The notes: generated by a model from the letters alone, not told the origin. A stretch of DNA of 64,000 bases from Ferrovibrio sp. MS7 (GCF_038404985.1 NZ_JBBKBA010000001.1:1020001-1084000), one strand, 5' to 3'. Positions 36,782-45,444 are shown, counted from the first letter of the stretch. A program made the numbers and translations.

Positions 36782-37477
36782 TCACTGGCGGCGCAGGCGG
36801 TAGCCGATGCCGTGGTCGTTGATCAGGAAACTCGGGTGGCGCGGATCATCCTCGATCTTCGCCCGCAACTGGCGGATCAGCACCCGCAGCGACTGGCGGT
36901 GGCTGTCATTGTCCTTGCCCCATAACTCCCGCAGCAGGGCCTCGTTCGGCACCGTGCTTTCATCGGCCTGCACCAGCCGGCGCAGCAGCCGCATCTCCAT
37001 GCGTGACAGGGCGACATAGCGGCTGCGGTGGCGGAAGCTCTGTTCCACCTGGTCGATCACGATGTCGCCGTAGCATAGCCGTCCGACCTTGAGGCAGGTG
37101 CGGCAGCGCTGCAGCAGGCTGTGCAGCCGCGCCAGCAATTCGGTGTCGTCCCAGGGCTCGCTCAGCACATCATGGGCGCCGGCCTTCAGCGCCCGCACCC
37201 GCAAGGCCGCGTCACTGCCGCGCACCACCGCCACGATCGGCATGTCGGAATGGCCGCGGATCGCTGCCAGCAGCGCCAGGCCCTCGCTGCTATGCGCATC
37301 CGTCGGCAGTTCGATCACCGCTGCGTTGCAGCCAGCATCCACCAGTAGGCCATGGTCGATGGCCTTTGGTTGCACCTGCAGCACAAGGTGATCCGCCCGG
37401 GTCAGGAGTGCCTGAAGCCGCTGGAGCTGGGAAGCATCGAAGCCGGCCAGGAGAATTTTCGTCGTCTGGAAAGCCAT
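36782..37477 (-). CDS. Winged-helix regulator with degenerate receiver domain
   Basis: 231 residues from ATG 37477 (GTG 37519 also possible). The DNA-binding half (about 135-230: YVALSRMEMRLLRRLVQADE, LRVLIRQLRAKIE) is a clear OmpR-type winged helix. The receiver half (about 5-120) lacks the chemistry: the acidic pair is replaced by AGFD (11-14), the phospho-acceptor position holds E56 (VIELP), T is V85 and the switch lysine is E107 (SEPWD). Likely phosphorylation-independent. Divergent from the PAS/chemoreceptor genes. Confidence 0.85.
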   Translation of the reverse strand: MAFQTTKILLAGFDASQLQRLQALLTRADHLVLQVQPKAIDHGLLVDAGCNAAVIELPTDAHSSEGLALLAAIRGHSDMPIVAVVRGSDAALRVRALKAGAHDVLSEPWDDTELLARLHSLLQRCRTCLKVGRLCYGDIVIDQVEQSFRHRSRYVALSRMEMRLLRRLVQADESTVPNEALLRELWGKDNDSHRQSLRVLIRQLRAKIEDDPRHPSFLINDHGIGYRLRRQ

Positions 37478-37809
37478 ACCGCAACAAATTGACCGTTTCC
37501 GGATTATAGGAAAATCCACGTATGGATCGATAGAGTTTTTCTCGCTCTGATATTGTGAGTTCTATTTTATTATTTACAACATAGTGTAGAGGGCTGGCGA
37601 TTTTCAGTATCTAAGATTGATTTTGTTAATAAAAAAGACCATTATTTTCAATAATAAGGACATTTTTACTTTAAAAACGAAACACTCCCTCGTTCAATAA
37701 CTGTAATTAGTCGGGGGATCGGCGATAGATCGCAATCTATTCTTGCCCTCAGGCGGATATATCCAGCGCTTTGATGTTGTTCGGATCAATACCCACTGAG
37801 AGGCTGTCC
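37478..37809. other. AT-rich intergenic region between pseudo-receiver regulator and PAS gene
   Basis: 332 bp without a plausible gene and strikingly AT-rich in the 37550-37690 stretch against a GC-rich background. Contains the dyad ATTATT-TTC-AATAAT at 37641-37655 and several T-runs. It must hold the promoters for both divergent genes and is a natural target for a nucleoid protein or the neighbouring regulator. Confidence 0.6.
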
Positions 37810-38337
37810 ATGAAGCGCCCGACACCCACTTCGCAAGAGCGGCATTTCCAGGAAGACGAACTCATTGTCAGCAAGACCGATCTCAAGGGTCGGCTCACCT
37901 ATGTGAATGATGTGTTCTGCAGTGTCGGGCTCTATGCCGAGGCGGAGGTGCTGGGCCAGCCGCATTCCATCCTGCGCCACCCGGATATGCCGCGCGCCGT
38001 CTTCGCCCTGCTGTGGCAGCGCATCCAGGATGGCCGCGAGGTTTTCGCCTTTGTGAAGAACCTGGCGAAGAATGGCGATTTCTACTGGGTGCTGGCGCAT
38101 GTAACGCCGAGCTTTACTCTGGCCGGTGAGGTGGATGGCTATCATTCCAACCGGCGCAAGCCGCACCGCGGCGCGCTAGCCGTGATCGAGCCGGTTTACC
38201 GCGAGCTGCTGCGCATCGAGGCGGCGAGCCAGGATCGCCGTGTCGGCCTGCGCGACAGTCTGGTCCGGCTTGATGCGCTGCTGGCTGAGAACCGACAGGG
38301 CTATGACGAGTTCGTGCTCGGCCTGGCTACCAGATAA
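37810..38337 (+). CDS. PAS-domain protein, Aer-like sensory half
   Basis: 175 residues from ATG 37810, with GAGAGG upstream. Single PAS domain (about 15-125) of the redox/Aer kind: VSKTDLKGRLTYVNDVF, then GQPHSILRHPDMP and VKNLAKNGDFYWVLAHVTP, the last matching Aer's FAD-pocket region. A C-terminal helical tail (about 130-175) would suit receptor contact. No membrane or signalling domain, so output probably passes through the chemoreceptor that starts 82 bp downstream. Confidence 0.85.
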   Translation: MKRPTPTSQERHFQEDELIVSKTDLKGRLTYVNDVFCSVGLYAEAEVLGQPHSILRHPDMPRAVFALLWQRIQDGREVFAFVKNLAKNGDFYWVLAHVTPSFTLAGEVDGYHSNRRKPHRGALAVIEPVYRELLRIEAASQDRRVGLRDSLVRLDALLAENRQGYDEFVLGLATR

Positions 38338-38395
38338 ACGCGGCTGCCAGATAAAGACAGGCCACCGGAAAAATACGGGCTGCCGGATAAATAAA
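38325..38395 (+). repeat. Degenerate 17/18-bp tandem repeat, four copies
   Basis: Copies begin at 38325, 38342, 38360 and 38378: GGCTACCAGATAAACGC, GGCTGCCAGATAAAGACA, GGCCACCGGAAAAATACG, GGCTGCCGGATAAATAAA. The first spans the PAS gene stop codon. The 18-bp period equals six codons, so it may be an old coding repeat broken by stops, or a regulatory array before the chemoreceptor. Confidence 0.7.
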
Positions 38396-38419
38396 AACGC
38401 CACAGCGGGGGGAGAAAGC

Positions 38420-39847
38420 ATGCTGATCATCGGAAGGGCGGCGCGGCGGCATCGCCGGGCGCTGCAGGCAGTGAATGATGTGTGCGGCCGTGCTGCGCGT
38501 GGCGACCTTTCAGCGCGGGTACTGCATATCGCCAGCTATGGCGAACTGGCGCCGGCGCTGATAATGGTGAACCGGATGCTCGATCTCACCGATGCCTTCG
38601 TGCGCGAATCCGGTGCGTCGCTGACCCTTGCGTCCCAAGGCCAGTATTTCCGCCCGTTCCTGGAAACCGGTATGCCGGGCAATTTCCGCCGTGGCGCCGA
38701 GGTGATCAACCAGGCACGCGAAAGCATGCGCCTGCGTGCGGAAGAAACCGCGCGGCTGGAAAGCGAAATCGTCAGCCTGGTTTCGGCGGCGGCGGCTGGC
38801 GATCTAGCCAAGCGGCTGGAGGAGGCTGGCAAGCAGGGCTTCATGCTCAGCTTGGCGCAGGGCATCAACAGCGTGGTGGCGACGACGGCTGGCGCGGTAC
38901 GCACGCTTGGCCGGGTGATGGGCCACCTGGCGCGCGGCGACCTGCAGGCTGCCGATGCCGGCCTGAATCAGGCTGGAGATAATTACCAGGGTGAATTCGC
39001 CACATTGATGCGGGATGCGGGCACCACCATCGGCGTGCTGCGCGATGTCAGCGAGAAACTGACCGGCAGCACCGAGGCGCTGGAAGCGGCGGCCGCCGAA
39101 CTTTCTGCTGGCGGCCGCGATCTGGCGGCACGCACGGAAAGCCAGGCGGCGACCCTGGAGCAGACTGCCGCCGCGATGTCGGAACTGACCCAGACGGTGA
39201 AGCAGAATGCCGACAATGCCCAGATGCTGAACCAGTTGAGCGGTTCGGCACGCGATGCCGCGAATAACGGCACCCGCACCATGCAGGAGGCGGTGACAGC
39301 GATGGACCGTATCGAGCATAGCGCGCAGCGCATCGTCGCCATTATCGGTCTGATCGACGAGATCGCGTTCCAGACCAATCTGCTGGCGCTGAATGCTTCC
39401 GTGGAAGCCGCGCGGGCAGGCGAGGCGGGCAAGGGCTTTGCCGTTGTGGCGCAGGAAGTGCGGGCGTTAGCGCAGCGCGCCGCCAATGCCTCGAAGGAAA
39501 TCAAGGGTGTGATCGGCGAGACCGACCAGCAGGTCAAGGCCGGGGTGCGCCATGTGCGCGAGAGCGGCGAGATACTGAGCCAGATCACTGTTGCCTCCGG
39601 CCGCGTTGCTTCCATCGTCGACGAGATCGCCCATGCTGGCCGCGAGCAGGCCCAGGGGCTGGAGGAAGTGAATATTGCCGTGAGCAACCTGGACCAGCTT
39701 ACCCAACGCAACTCCTCCCTGGTGCAGGAAAACACTGCCGCAACCGCCACCCTCACTGAACAGGCCAGCGAACTCGCCCGCATCGCCGCTTTCTTCACCA
39801 AGCCGACACGCCGGAATGATGGGATCGCACCAGCATCACCACCATGA
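38420..39847 (+). CDS. Soluble methyl-accepting chemotaxis protein
   Basis: 475 residues from ATG 38420 (GGGGGGAG upstream). No membrane span. The N-terminal region (FVRESGASLTLASQGQYFRPFLETGMPGNFR, about 60-90, here in two parts for length) is the linker found after PAS in Aer-like receptors; HAMP-like helices follow at about 115-210. The signalling domain has the conserved hairpin DEIAFQTNLLALNASVEAA (about 313-331) and methylation-helix heptads. Lacks its own sensor, so the upstream PAS protein probably supplies it. Stop overlaps the next kinase start. Confidence 0.9.
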   Translation: MLIIGRAARRHRRALQAVNDVCGRAARGDLSARVLHIASYGELAPALIMVNRMLDLTDAFVRESGASLTLASQGQYFRPFLETGMPGNFRRGAEVINQARESMRLRAEETARLESEIVSLVSAAAAGDLAKRLEEAGKQGFMLSLAQGINSVVATTAGAVRTLGRVMGHLARGDLQAADAGLNQAGDNYQGEFATLMRDAGTTIGVLRDVSEKLTGSTEALEAAAAELSAGGRDLAARTESQAATLEQTAAAMSELTQTVKQNADNAQMLNQLSGSARDAANNGTRTMQEAVTAMDRIEHSAQRIVAIIGLIDEIAFQTNLLALNASVEAARAGEAGKGFAVVAQEVRALAQRAANASKEIKGVIGETDQQVKAGVRHVRESGEILSQITVASGRVASIVDEIAHAGREQAQGLEEVNIAVSNLDQLTQRNSSLVQENTAATATLTEQASELARIAAFFTKPTRRNDGIAPASPP

Positions 39848-41343
39848 ATAATCTGCAGGAAAGCCTGCTGGCCTTCATGCCCGAGGCTGTTGTCACCATC
39901 GGGCTGGATCAGCGCATCGTCGATTTCAACCGCATGGCGGAGACGGTTTTCGGCTACCGCCGTCAGGAGATCATCGGCCAGCCGCTCGATCTGCTGATTC
40001 CGCTATCCGCGCGCACGGCGCATCGCGAGCATGTGGCGCGTTTCGCCAAATCTCATATCACTGCCTACATGATGCATGGCCGTCGTGAAGTGACCGGTAT
40101 GCGGCGAAATGGCAGCCTGTTTCCAGCCGAAGCCTCGCTGCTCAAGGCCGAGCGCGACGGTGTCGAGGTGATCCTGGCGGTGCTGCGCGATATCACCGAG
40201 CGGCGCGACGATCAGGCGCGCATGCTGGCCTCCGAGCGCAAGCACCGCGCCATCATGGAGGGTTGCCCCGATGCCATCCTGATGGTCGACATGGACAATG
40301 GCGGCATCCTCGATGCCAATACGGTGGCGGGCGAAATGCTCGGTTGCATGCCGGCGGCGCTGATCGGCAAGCGCGAGCGTGACCTGCATCCGGATGGCAG
40401 CAGCGGTCTGGTAGAGCGCTTTGCGGCGGCAGCAGTCAGCGACCGCCCGCTGGTCTACAGCACCAATCTTTGCCATGCCGATGGCAACCTGCTGCCGGTG
40501 GAAATCAGCGCGCGGCGGATCGAACTCGACGGCCATGGCGTGCTGGCGGCCTTCTACCGCGACATCCGGCATCACAAGTTGCGTGAGGCCAAGCTGCAGC
40601 AGGCGCTGGAAGAGGCTGCCGATTCCGCCCATGCCAAGAGCATGTTCCTGGCCAATATGAGCCACGAATTGCGTACGCCGCTGAACGGCATTATCGGCTT
40701 CGCGGAAATGATTGCGCTGGAGATCAATGGCCCGCTCGGCAATCCGAAATACCGCGAATATGGCCGCCTGATTGTCACCAGCGCCGAGCATCTGCTGAGC
40801 CTGGTGAACGATATCCTGGATCTATCGGCGCTGGAGGCCGGCAAGCTGCGGCTGCACCGCGAGGAAGTGAGGCTCAAGCCGCTGGTGGAGGAATGCCTGA
40901 AGCTGATGCAGCCATTGATTGATGATGATCGCATCGCGATGACGCTTTGCGTGGCGCCGGACTTGTCGTTTGCCGCAGACCGCCGCGCTTTGCGCCAGAT
41001 GCTGCTCAACCTGCTGGCCAATGCGGTGAAATACACCCCTGAAGGCGGCAGCATCACCATCGAGGCCGCGCAGGTGGAGAGTGGCCTGCGCATCGATGTC
41101 AGCGATTCCGGTCCCGGTATCGCCGCCAATATGCTGCAGCAGGTGTTGCAGCCATTCGGCATTATCAACAATGCCTATACCCGCAGCCATGGTGGCGCCG
41201 GGCTCGGCCTCTCGATCACCAAGAAACTGGCCGAACTGCATGGCGGTCGCCTGGCTTTGGAACGTATCGATCCGGTGCGCGGCGGCACGCGGGCTTCGCT
41301 GTGGTTTCCCCAGCCGCAGGGTTTGCAGCCGCCCCCGGCTTGA
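39844..41343 (+). CDS. PAS-PAS sensor histidine kinase
   Basis: 499 residues. The ATG overlaps the chemoreceptor stop by four bases (ATGA), showing coupling. PAS1 about 5-120 and PAS2 about 130-245, HisKA with H274 (MSHELRTPLNG), then HATPase_c to the end (DSGPGIA, GGAGLGLSI). No membrane span and no receiver. Its partner regulator is not next to it; the divergent regulator at 36782 cannot be phosphorylated normally, so the partner is likely elsewhere. Confidence 0.92.
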   Translation: MNNLQESLLAFMPEAVVTIGLDQRIVDFNRMAETVFGYRRQEIIGQPLDLLIPLSARTAHREHVARFAKSHITAYMMHGRREVTGMRRNGSLFPAEASLLKAERDGVEVILAVLRDITERRDDQARMLASERKHRAIMEGCPDAILMVDMDNGGILDANTVAGEMLGCMPAALIGKRERDLHPDGSSGLVERFAAAAVSDRPLVYSTNLCHADGNLLPVEISARRIELDGHGVLAAFYRDIRHHKLREAKLQQALEEAADSAHAKSMFLANMSHELRTPLNGIIGFAEMIALEINGPLGNPKYREYGRLIVTSAEHLLSLVNDILDLSALEAGKLRLHREEVRLKPLVEECLKLMQPLIDDDRIAMTLCVAPDLSFAADRRALRQMLLNLLANAVKYTPEGGSITIEAAQVESGLRIDVSDSGPGIAANMLQQVLQPFGIINNAYTRSHGGAGLGLSITKKLAELHGGRLALERIDPVRGGTRASLWFPQPQGLQPPPA

Positions 41344-41393
41344 ACTGGGGCCTGGGCTGACGCCATACTCGCGGCAAAAGCGGGAGGCGACGG

Positions 41394-42560
41394 ATGACCA
41401 GCGGCATGCATGAATTCCTGGCCCAGGATCGCGTGATCTGGGGCCAGGCGGCGGATCGGGCTGTGGTCGAGGAGGCGGATCGGCGCAATGCCCGGCGCGT
41501 CTTCATTGTCACCAGCAAGACGCTGAACCGCACCACCGATGCGGTGGAGAAAATCCGCCGCGCGCTCGGCGCGCGCCATGTCGGCACCTTCGATGAATGC
41601 CGCGAGCATACGCCGCGCCCCAGCGTGATCGCCTGTGCCGATGCCATGCGCGCCGCTGATCCGGATCTGGTGCTCACTTTCGGCGGCGGCACGGCGATTG
41701 ATACCGTCAAGGTGGCGCTGATCGCCCTGGCGCATGGCCTCACGGCGCCGGAACAGCTCGACGATTACCATCTCCGCACCAATCCCGATGGCAGCCGCCA
41801 TGTGCCGGTGGTGAAGCCGCCGCCGTTCCGCCAGATCGTGCTCTCCACCACGCTGTCGGCCGCCGAATTCTCCAATTTCGGCGGTTGCACTGATCCGGTG
41901 CGGCAGATCAAGCATGGCTATACCGGGCGCGAAATCGGCGCCGCCAGTGTCATCCTCGATCCGGCGGTGACGGTGCATACGCCGCAATGGCTGTGGCTCT
42001 CCACCGCGATCCGCGCCATCGATCATTCAGTCGAAGGCATCTGCTCAATTCAGCCGTCGCCACTGATCGAGGCAACCTCGCTGCAGGCTTTGCGGCTATT
42101 CGCCCGCGCCCTGCCGGCCAGCCTGCGCGATCCCGGCGACATGCAGGCTCGGCTGGAATGCTTGCAGGCGGCGTGGCTTTCCGGCATCGGCATCCTGCGC
42201 GTGCCCTATGGCGCCAGCCATGGCATCGGCCACAGCCTGGGCGCCGTCACCGGCATGAGCCATGGCCACACCTCCTGCATCATGCTGCCGCATGTGATGC
42301 GCCATAACCGCGACGTGACTGCGCCGCAGCAGGCGCGCATCGCCGAGGTGCTGGGACGCCGCGATGGCGATGCGGCGCAGGCCGTGGCGGACATGATCGC
42401 CACGCTGGGGCAGCCGACGCGGCTGCGCGACCTGAACGTGGAGAAAAGCCAGTTCGCCAAGATCGCCGAAGGCGCGATGGAGAATCTCTGGGTGCGCACC
42501 AACCCGAAGCCGATCAAGGGCCCGGAAGATCTCGTGGCTTTGCTCGAGGCGGCGTGGTGA
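41394..42560 (+). CDS. Iron-containing alcohol dehydrogenase / maleylacetate-reductase-like enzyme
   Basis: 388 residues. NAD-binding TFGGGTAIDTVK near 95-106. Metal-region histidines are present in DHSVEG (H211), SHGIGHSLG and MSHGHTSC. By alignment on HxxE, the position of the usual first metal ligand Asp (four residues before H211) is R207, while D210 is one before the His. So the metal site may be incomplete, as in maleylacetate reductases. Substrate unknown. It follows the kinase by 50 bp. Confidence 0.8.
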   Translation: MTSGMHEFLAQDRVIWGQAADRAVVEEADRRNARRVFIVTSKTLNRTTDAVEKIRRALGARHVGTFDECREHTPRPSVIACADAMRAADPDLVLTFGGGTAIDTVKVALIALAHGLTAPEQLDDYHLRTNPDGSRHVPVVKPPPFRQIVLSTTLSAAEFSNFGGCTDPVRQIKHGYTGREIGAASVILDPAVTVHTPQWLWLSTAIRAIDHSVEGICSIQPSPLIEATSLQALRLFARALPASLRDPGDMQARLECLQAAWLSGIGILRVPYGASHGIGHSLGAVTGMSHGHTSCIMLPHVMRHNRDVTAPQQARIAEVLGRRDGDAAQAVADMIATLGQPTRLRDLNVEKSQFAKIAEGAMENLWVRTNPKPIKGPEDLVALLEAAW

Positions 42561-42564
42561 GGGG

Positions 42565-43134
42565 CTACTTGATCAGTGCCGAGTAATACGCCCGCAGAGC
42601 TAGGAAACGCTGCCAGAAGCTGTCCACACGGCGGCCTTCGGCGGTCATCACCAGCGTATCGAGATGGGTGTGCCAGCCGGGGCCGACATTGCGCATCAGG
42701 TCGGTTGTCAGGCGGCGATGGGTCAGCACCAGCAGCACCTTGCCGCCGGGCTGTTCGCTCAGCTCGAAGGTCACTTCCGAAACCGGCTGGCCGCCCTCGC
42801 TGCCATCTTCACCCCAGGTGAAGGCCAAGAGGCGCGGCGGCTCAAGCGCCGTGATGCGGCCAAGCAGGGCGGCGCCGTCGCAGCCGCAATATTCCGTCGG
42901 TGTCGGATCGGCTTCGGCGCTCAACTGGTCATTCCAGAATTCCAGCGCCACCTTGCCGCCAAGCCGCAACTCCATCGGGCCGCCGGCCAGCCATTTGGCG
43001 CGCAGGTCCGGCTCTGTGATGTAGCGCCACACGCGTGCGACAGGGCCGGGCAGCAGGCGGGTGAAACGCACGGCGCCGGATTCCAGCACCTCGCCATAGT
43101 CATGGCTGTCGAGCAGCGGCGCGGTCTGGTTCAT
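42565..43134 (-). CDS. SRPBCC (AHSA1-like) domain protein
   Basis: 189 residues. START/Bet v 1-like fold: RFTRLLPGPVARVWRYITEPD at the N-terminus and EVTFELSEQPGGKVLLVLTHR toward the end. Such proteins bind hydrophobic ligands; function unknown. The start overlaps the ArsR gene stop by four bases, a common ArsR-SRPBCC operon arrangement. Confidence 0.88.
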   Translation of the reverse strand: MNQTAPLLDSHDYGEVLESGAVRFTRLLPGPVARVWRYITEPDLRAKWLAGGPMELRLGGKVALEFWNDQLSAEADPTPTEYCGCDGAALLGRITALEPPRLLAFTWGEDGSEGGQPVSEVTFELSEQPGGKVLLVLTHRRLTTDLMRNVGPGWHTHLDTLVMTAEGRRVDSFWQRFLALRAYYSALIK

Positions 43135-43439
43135 GGCGTATCGTCCTTCTCCAATTCAGCGGCCAGCGCATCGAGTTTCGGTCCCCAGAAGCGCCGCACC
43201 TGCGCCAGCCACTGATCCATGGCGGCGAAGCCGGCAGGATTGAGCGCATAGATGCGGCGCTGCGCATCCACCTGCTGCGTCACCAGTCCGGCCTGGCGCA
43301 GCACTTTCAGATGCTGCGACACGGCCGGCGCGGACAGCGCGAAACGCTCGGCTATCGACCCCGCCGGCAACGGGCCGGGGCCGAGCAATTCGATGATCTG
43401 CCGCCGTGTGGGATCGGATAAAGCCGCGAAAGTCTCCAT
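43131..43439 (-). CDS. ArsR-family transcriptional regulator
   Basis: 102 residues, winged helix: LSDPTRRQIIELLGPGPLPAGS and LSAPAVSQHLKVLRQAGLV. No obvious metal-binding cysteine pair, so it belongs to the metal-independent ArsR subgroup usually paired with SRPBCC proteins. Transcribed leftward ahead of the SRPBCC gene; probably autoregulates. Confidence 0.92.
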   Translation of the reverse strand: METFAALSDPTRRQIIELLGPGPLPAGSIAERFALSAPAVSQHLKVLRQAGLVTQQVDAQRRIYALNPAGFAAMDQWLAQVRRFWGPKLDALAAELEKDDTP

Positions 43440-43483
43440 GGCGGCTTTATTTCATATTTCACTTAATTAAGTCAAGTGTGAAA

Positions 43484-43903
43484 TTATCCACGTCGTAAAG
43501 CGATCCAGGTGGCGAGGCCGGCGGTGCTGGCGGTCAGCAGGCTGCCCCATGCCATGTCCACCAGGGTCACCATCACGGGCCAGCCGACCAGCGTTGCCTG
43601 GTTGGTGAGATCGTAGGTGCCATAGGCAACCAGGCCGAAGCCGGCGCCATAAAATACCGCCTGCTGCGCGGAAGCGGCGGCAAGCGCCGGGCGCAGCACG
43701 AACCAGGCAACGCCGATGGCATAGAGCAGGTAGAAGCCGATGGCGGCCCATAGCACCGGCATGTCATTCAGCCGTTCGCCGAGCAGCGGGCGATAGAAGG
43801 CGGGGGCGGCGAGGCTGAGCCAGATGGCATCAGCCACCGCCATGAGCAGCAGCAGGATCAGGGTGGCGGTGAGGAGCAGGCGGCGGCTGGAGAATGCAGT
43901 CAT
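43484..43903 (-). CDS. DUF2177 family membrane protein
   Basis: 139 residues, four hydrophobic segments. FYGAGFGLVAYGTYDLTNQATL is the family signature loop and LVDMAWGSLLTA follows. Function not established. Separate short transcription unit upstream of the ArsR gene. Confidence 0.88.
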   Translation of the reverse strand: MTAFSSRRLLLTATLILLLLMAVADAIWLSLAAPAFYRPLLGERLNDMPVLWAAIGFYLLYAIGVAWFVLRPALAAASAQQAVFYGAGFGLVAYGTYDLTNQATLVGWPVMVTLVDMAWGSLLTASTAGLATWIALRRG

Positions 43904-43989
43904 GCCGGCATTTAGAAGCCGGCATGACGGTACCGCAAGGACTCAAATTCGCGTGACCTCAGTGATCCAACCGCATCATGCCGCCATGC

Positions 43990-44649
43990 TCACTTCGGCT
44001 GAGGGACAATGCGCAGATAGGGCTTCGGCGATTGCCAGCCGGCGGGATACTTCTCTTTCGCTTCCTCGTTGCTCACCGAGCCAGCGATGATCACATCCTC
44101 TCCCTGCTTCCAGTTCGCTGGTGTTGCCACCTTATGTTTGGCGGTGAGCTGCAGGCTGTCCACCAGGCGCAGGATCTCATCGAAATTGCGCCCTGAGGTC
44201 ATCGGATAGGCAAGCTGCGCCTTGATCGCCTTGTCCGGGCCGACGATGTAGACCGTGCGCACGGTAAGATTATCCGCTGCCGTGCGGCCCTGCGATGATG
44301 AACCAGCTTCCTCGGGCAGCATGTCGTAGAGCTTGGCGATGGCGAGGTCGCTGTCGCCGATCAGCGGATACTCGGGCAGGTAACCGGTGACATCCTTAAT
44401 ATCGCCGATCCAGCGCTGGTGATCGCTCACCGGATCGACGCTCAGGCCCAGCACCTTCACATTGCGCTTGTCGAATTCCGGTTTGAGCTTCGCCACGGCG
44501 CCCAGTTCCGTAGTGCAGACCGGGGTGAAATCCTTTGGGTGCGAGAACAGAATCGCCCAGCCCTCGCCGACATAATCGTGAAACTTGATCGGGCCGACCG
44601 TGGTATCAGCCTCGAAATCTGGTGCCTTGCTGCCGATGCGCAAACCCAT
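43990..44649 (-). CDS. 1-Cys peroxiredoxin (Prx6 family)
   Basis: 219 residues from ATG 44649, directly after GGAGG; the longer open frame upstream lacks family sequence. Peroxidatic cysteine in SHPKDFTPVCTTELG with the usual Thr and later Arg; no resolving cysteine of the 2-Cys type. C-terminal extension (about 165-219) matches Prx6/PrxA. Reduces H2O2 and alkyl hydroperoxides. A terminator separates it from the hydrolase gene upstream. Confidence 0.94.
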   Translation of the reverse strand: MGLRIGSKAPDFEADTTVGPIKFHDYVGEGWAILFSHPKDFTPVCTTELGAVAKLKPEFDKRNVKVLGLSVDPVSDHQRWIGDIKDVTGYLPEYPLIGDSDLAIAKLYDMLPEEAGSSSQGRTAADNLTVRTVYIVGPDKAIKAQLAYPMTSGRNFDEILRLVDSLQLTAKHKVATPANWKQGEDVIIAGSVSNEEAKEKYPAGWQSPKPYLRIVPQPK

Positions 44650-44756
44650 GACTGCCTCCTTCACTGCAATGGAAGCCGCCATGCTAGACCCGGAATCAGG
44701 GCCCGCTGACTGAAAAAGCTTGATTGTTGCGCAAAATTTATTTGTCGCTAGAAGCA

Positions 44757-44790
44757 AAGAGGCCCGGCTTGATGGGCCGGGCCTCTGCAA
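44757..44790 (-). terminator. Terminator downstream of the isochorismatase-type gene
   Basis: Perfect GAGGCCCGGC/GCCGGGCCTC stem with a short loop; on the minus strand it is followed by TTGCTTCT. Lies 15 bp past the hydrolase stop. Confidence 0.75.
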
Positions 44791-44804
44791 CCGTTTTATA
44801 CGGC

Positions 44805-45431
44805 TTACTTCTTCTTGGTGTTGGCGAAGTAGCTGGTCATCAGGTTCTTGTAGTCCGGGATATGGTCGGCCAGCAGCTTGGCCAGGCCTTCGATATCGTT
44901 GCGCCAGTCGCGGTGCAGTTCACAAGCAACGCCGAACCAGTTCATCAACTGCGCGCCGGCCTGGCTCATGCGGTCCCACGCCGCCTGCTGCGCGATCTCG
45001 TTGAAGGTGCCGGAGGCATCGGCAACCACGAAGACCTCGAAGTCTTCTTCGAGCGCCGAGAGCGCCGGGAAGGCAACGCAGACCTCGGTGACAACGCCGG
45101 CGATGATGAGCTGCTTCTTGCCGGTGGCTTTCACCGCCTTGACGAAATCCTCATTGTCCCAGGCGTTGATGTTGCCGGGGCGGGCGATATAGGGCGCATC
45201 CGGGAACATTTCCTTCAGTTCCGGCATCAGCGGGCCGTTCGGGCCATCCTCGAAGCTGGTGGTCAGGATGGTCGGCAGGTTGAAGAACTTGGCCAGGTCG
45301 GCCAGCGCCATCACGTTGTTGCGGAACTTGTCCGGGTCGATGTCGCGGACCAGGGAGAGCAGGCCGGCCTGGTGATCGACCAGCAGCACGGCGGCGTTGT
45401 TCTTGTCGAGGCGGTTATACTTCTTGCCCAT
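44805..45431 (-). CDS. Isochorismatase-like cysteine hydrolase (YcaC type)
   Basis: 208 residues from ATG 45431. Catalytic triad expected for the family is visible: Asp in LLVDHQAGLL, a lysine in the middle and the nucleophilic Cys in GVVTEVCVAFPAL. Length and KKYNRLDKNNAAVLLVD start match YcaC-type hydrolases, whose substrates are poorly defined. It may be controlled by the dyad at 45553. Confidence 0.9.
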   Translation of the reverse strand: MGKKYNRLDKNNAAVLLVDHQAGLLSLVRDIDPDKFRNNVMALADLAKFFNLPTILTTSFEDGPNGPLMPELKEMFPDAPYIARPGNINAWDNEDFVKAVKATGKKQLIIAGVVTEVCVAFPALSALEEDFEVFVVADASGTFNEIAQQAAWDRMSQAGAQLMNWFGVACELHRDWRNDIEGLAKLLADHIPDYKNLMTSYFANTKKK

Positions 45432-45444
45432 GTCAGTCAGTCCT

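Noticed and set aside
38325..38395. Tandem repeat as a CRISPR array.
   Set aside because: Units are contiguous without spacers, degenerate and too short; no cas gene present.
36782..41343. Pseudo-receiver regulator as phosphorylation partner of the kinase at 39844.
   Set aside because: The receiver lacks the acceptor Asp, so a normal phosphotransfer pair is unlikely.
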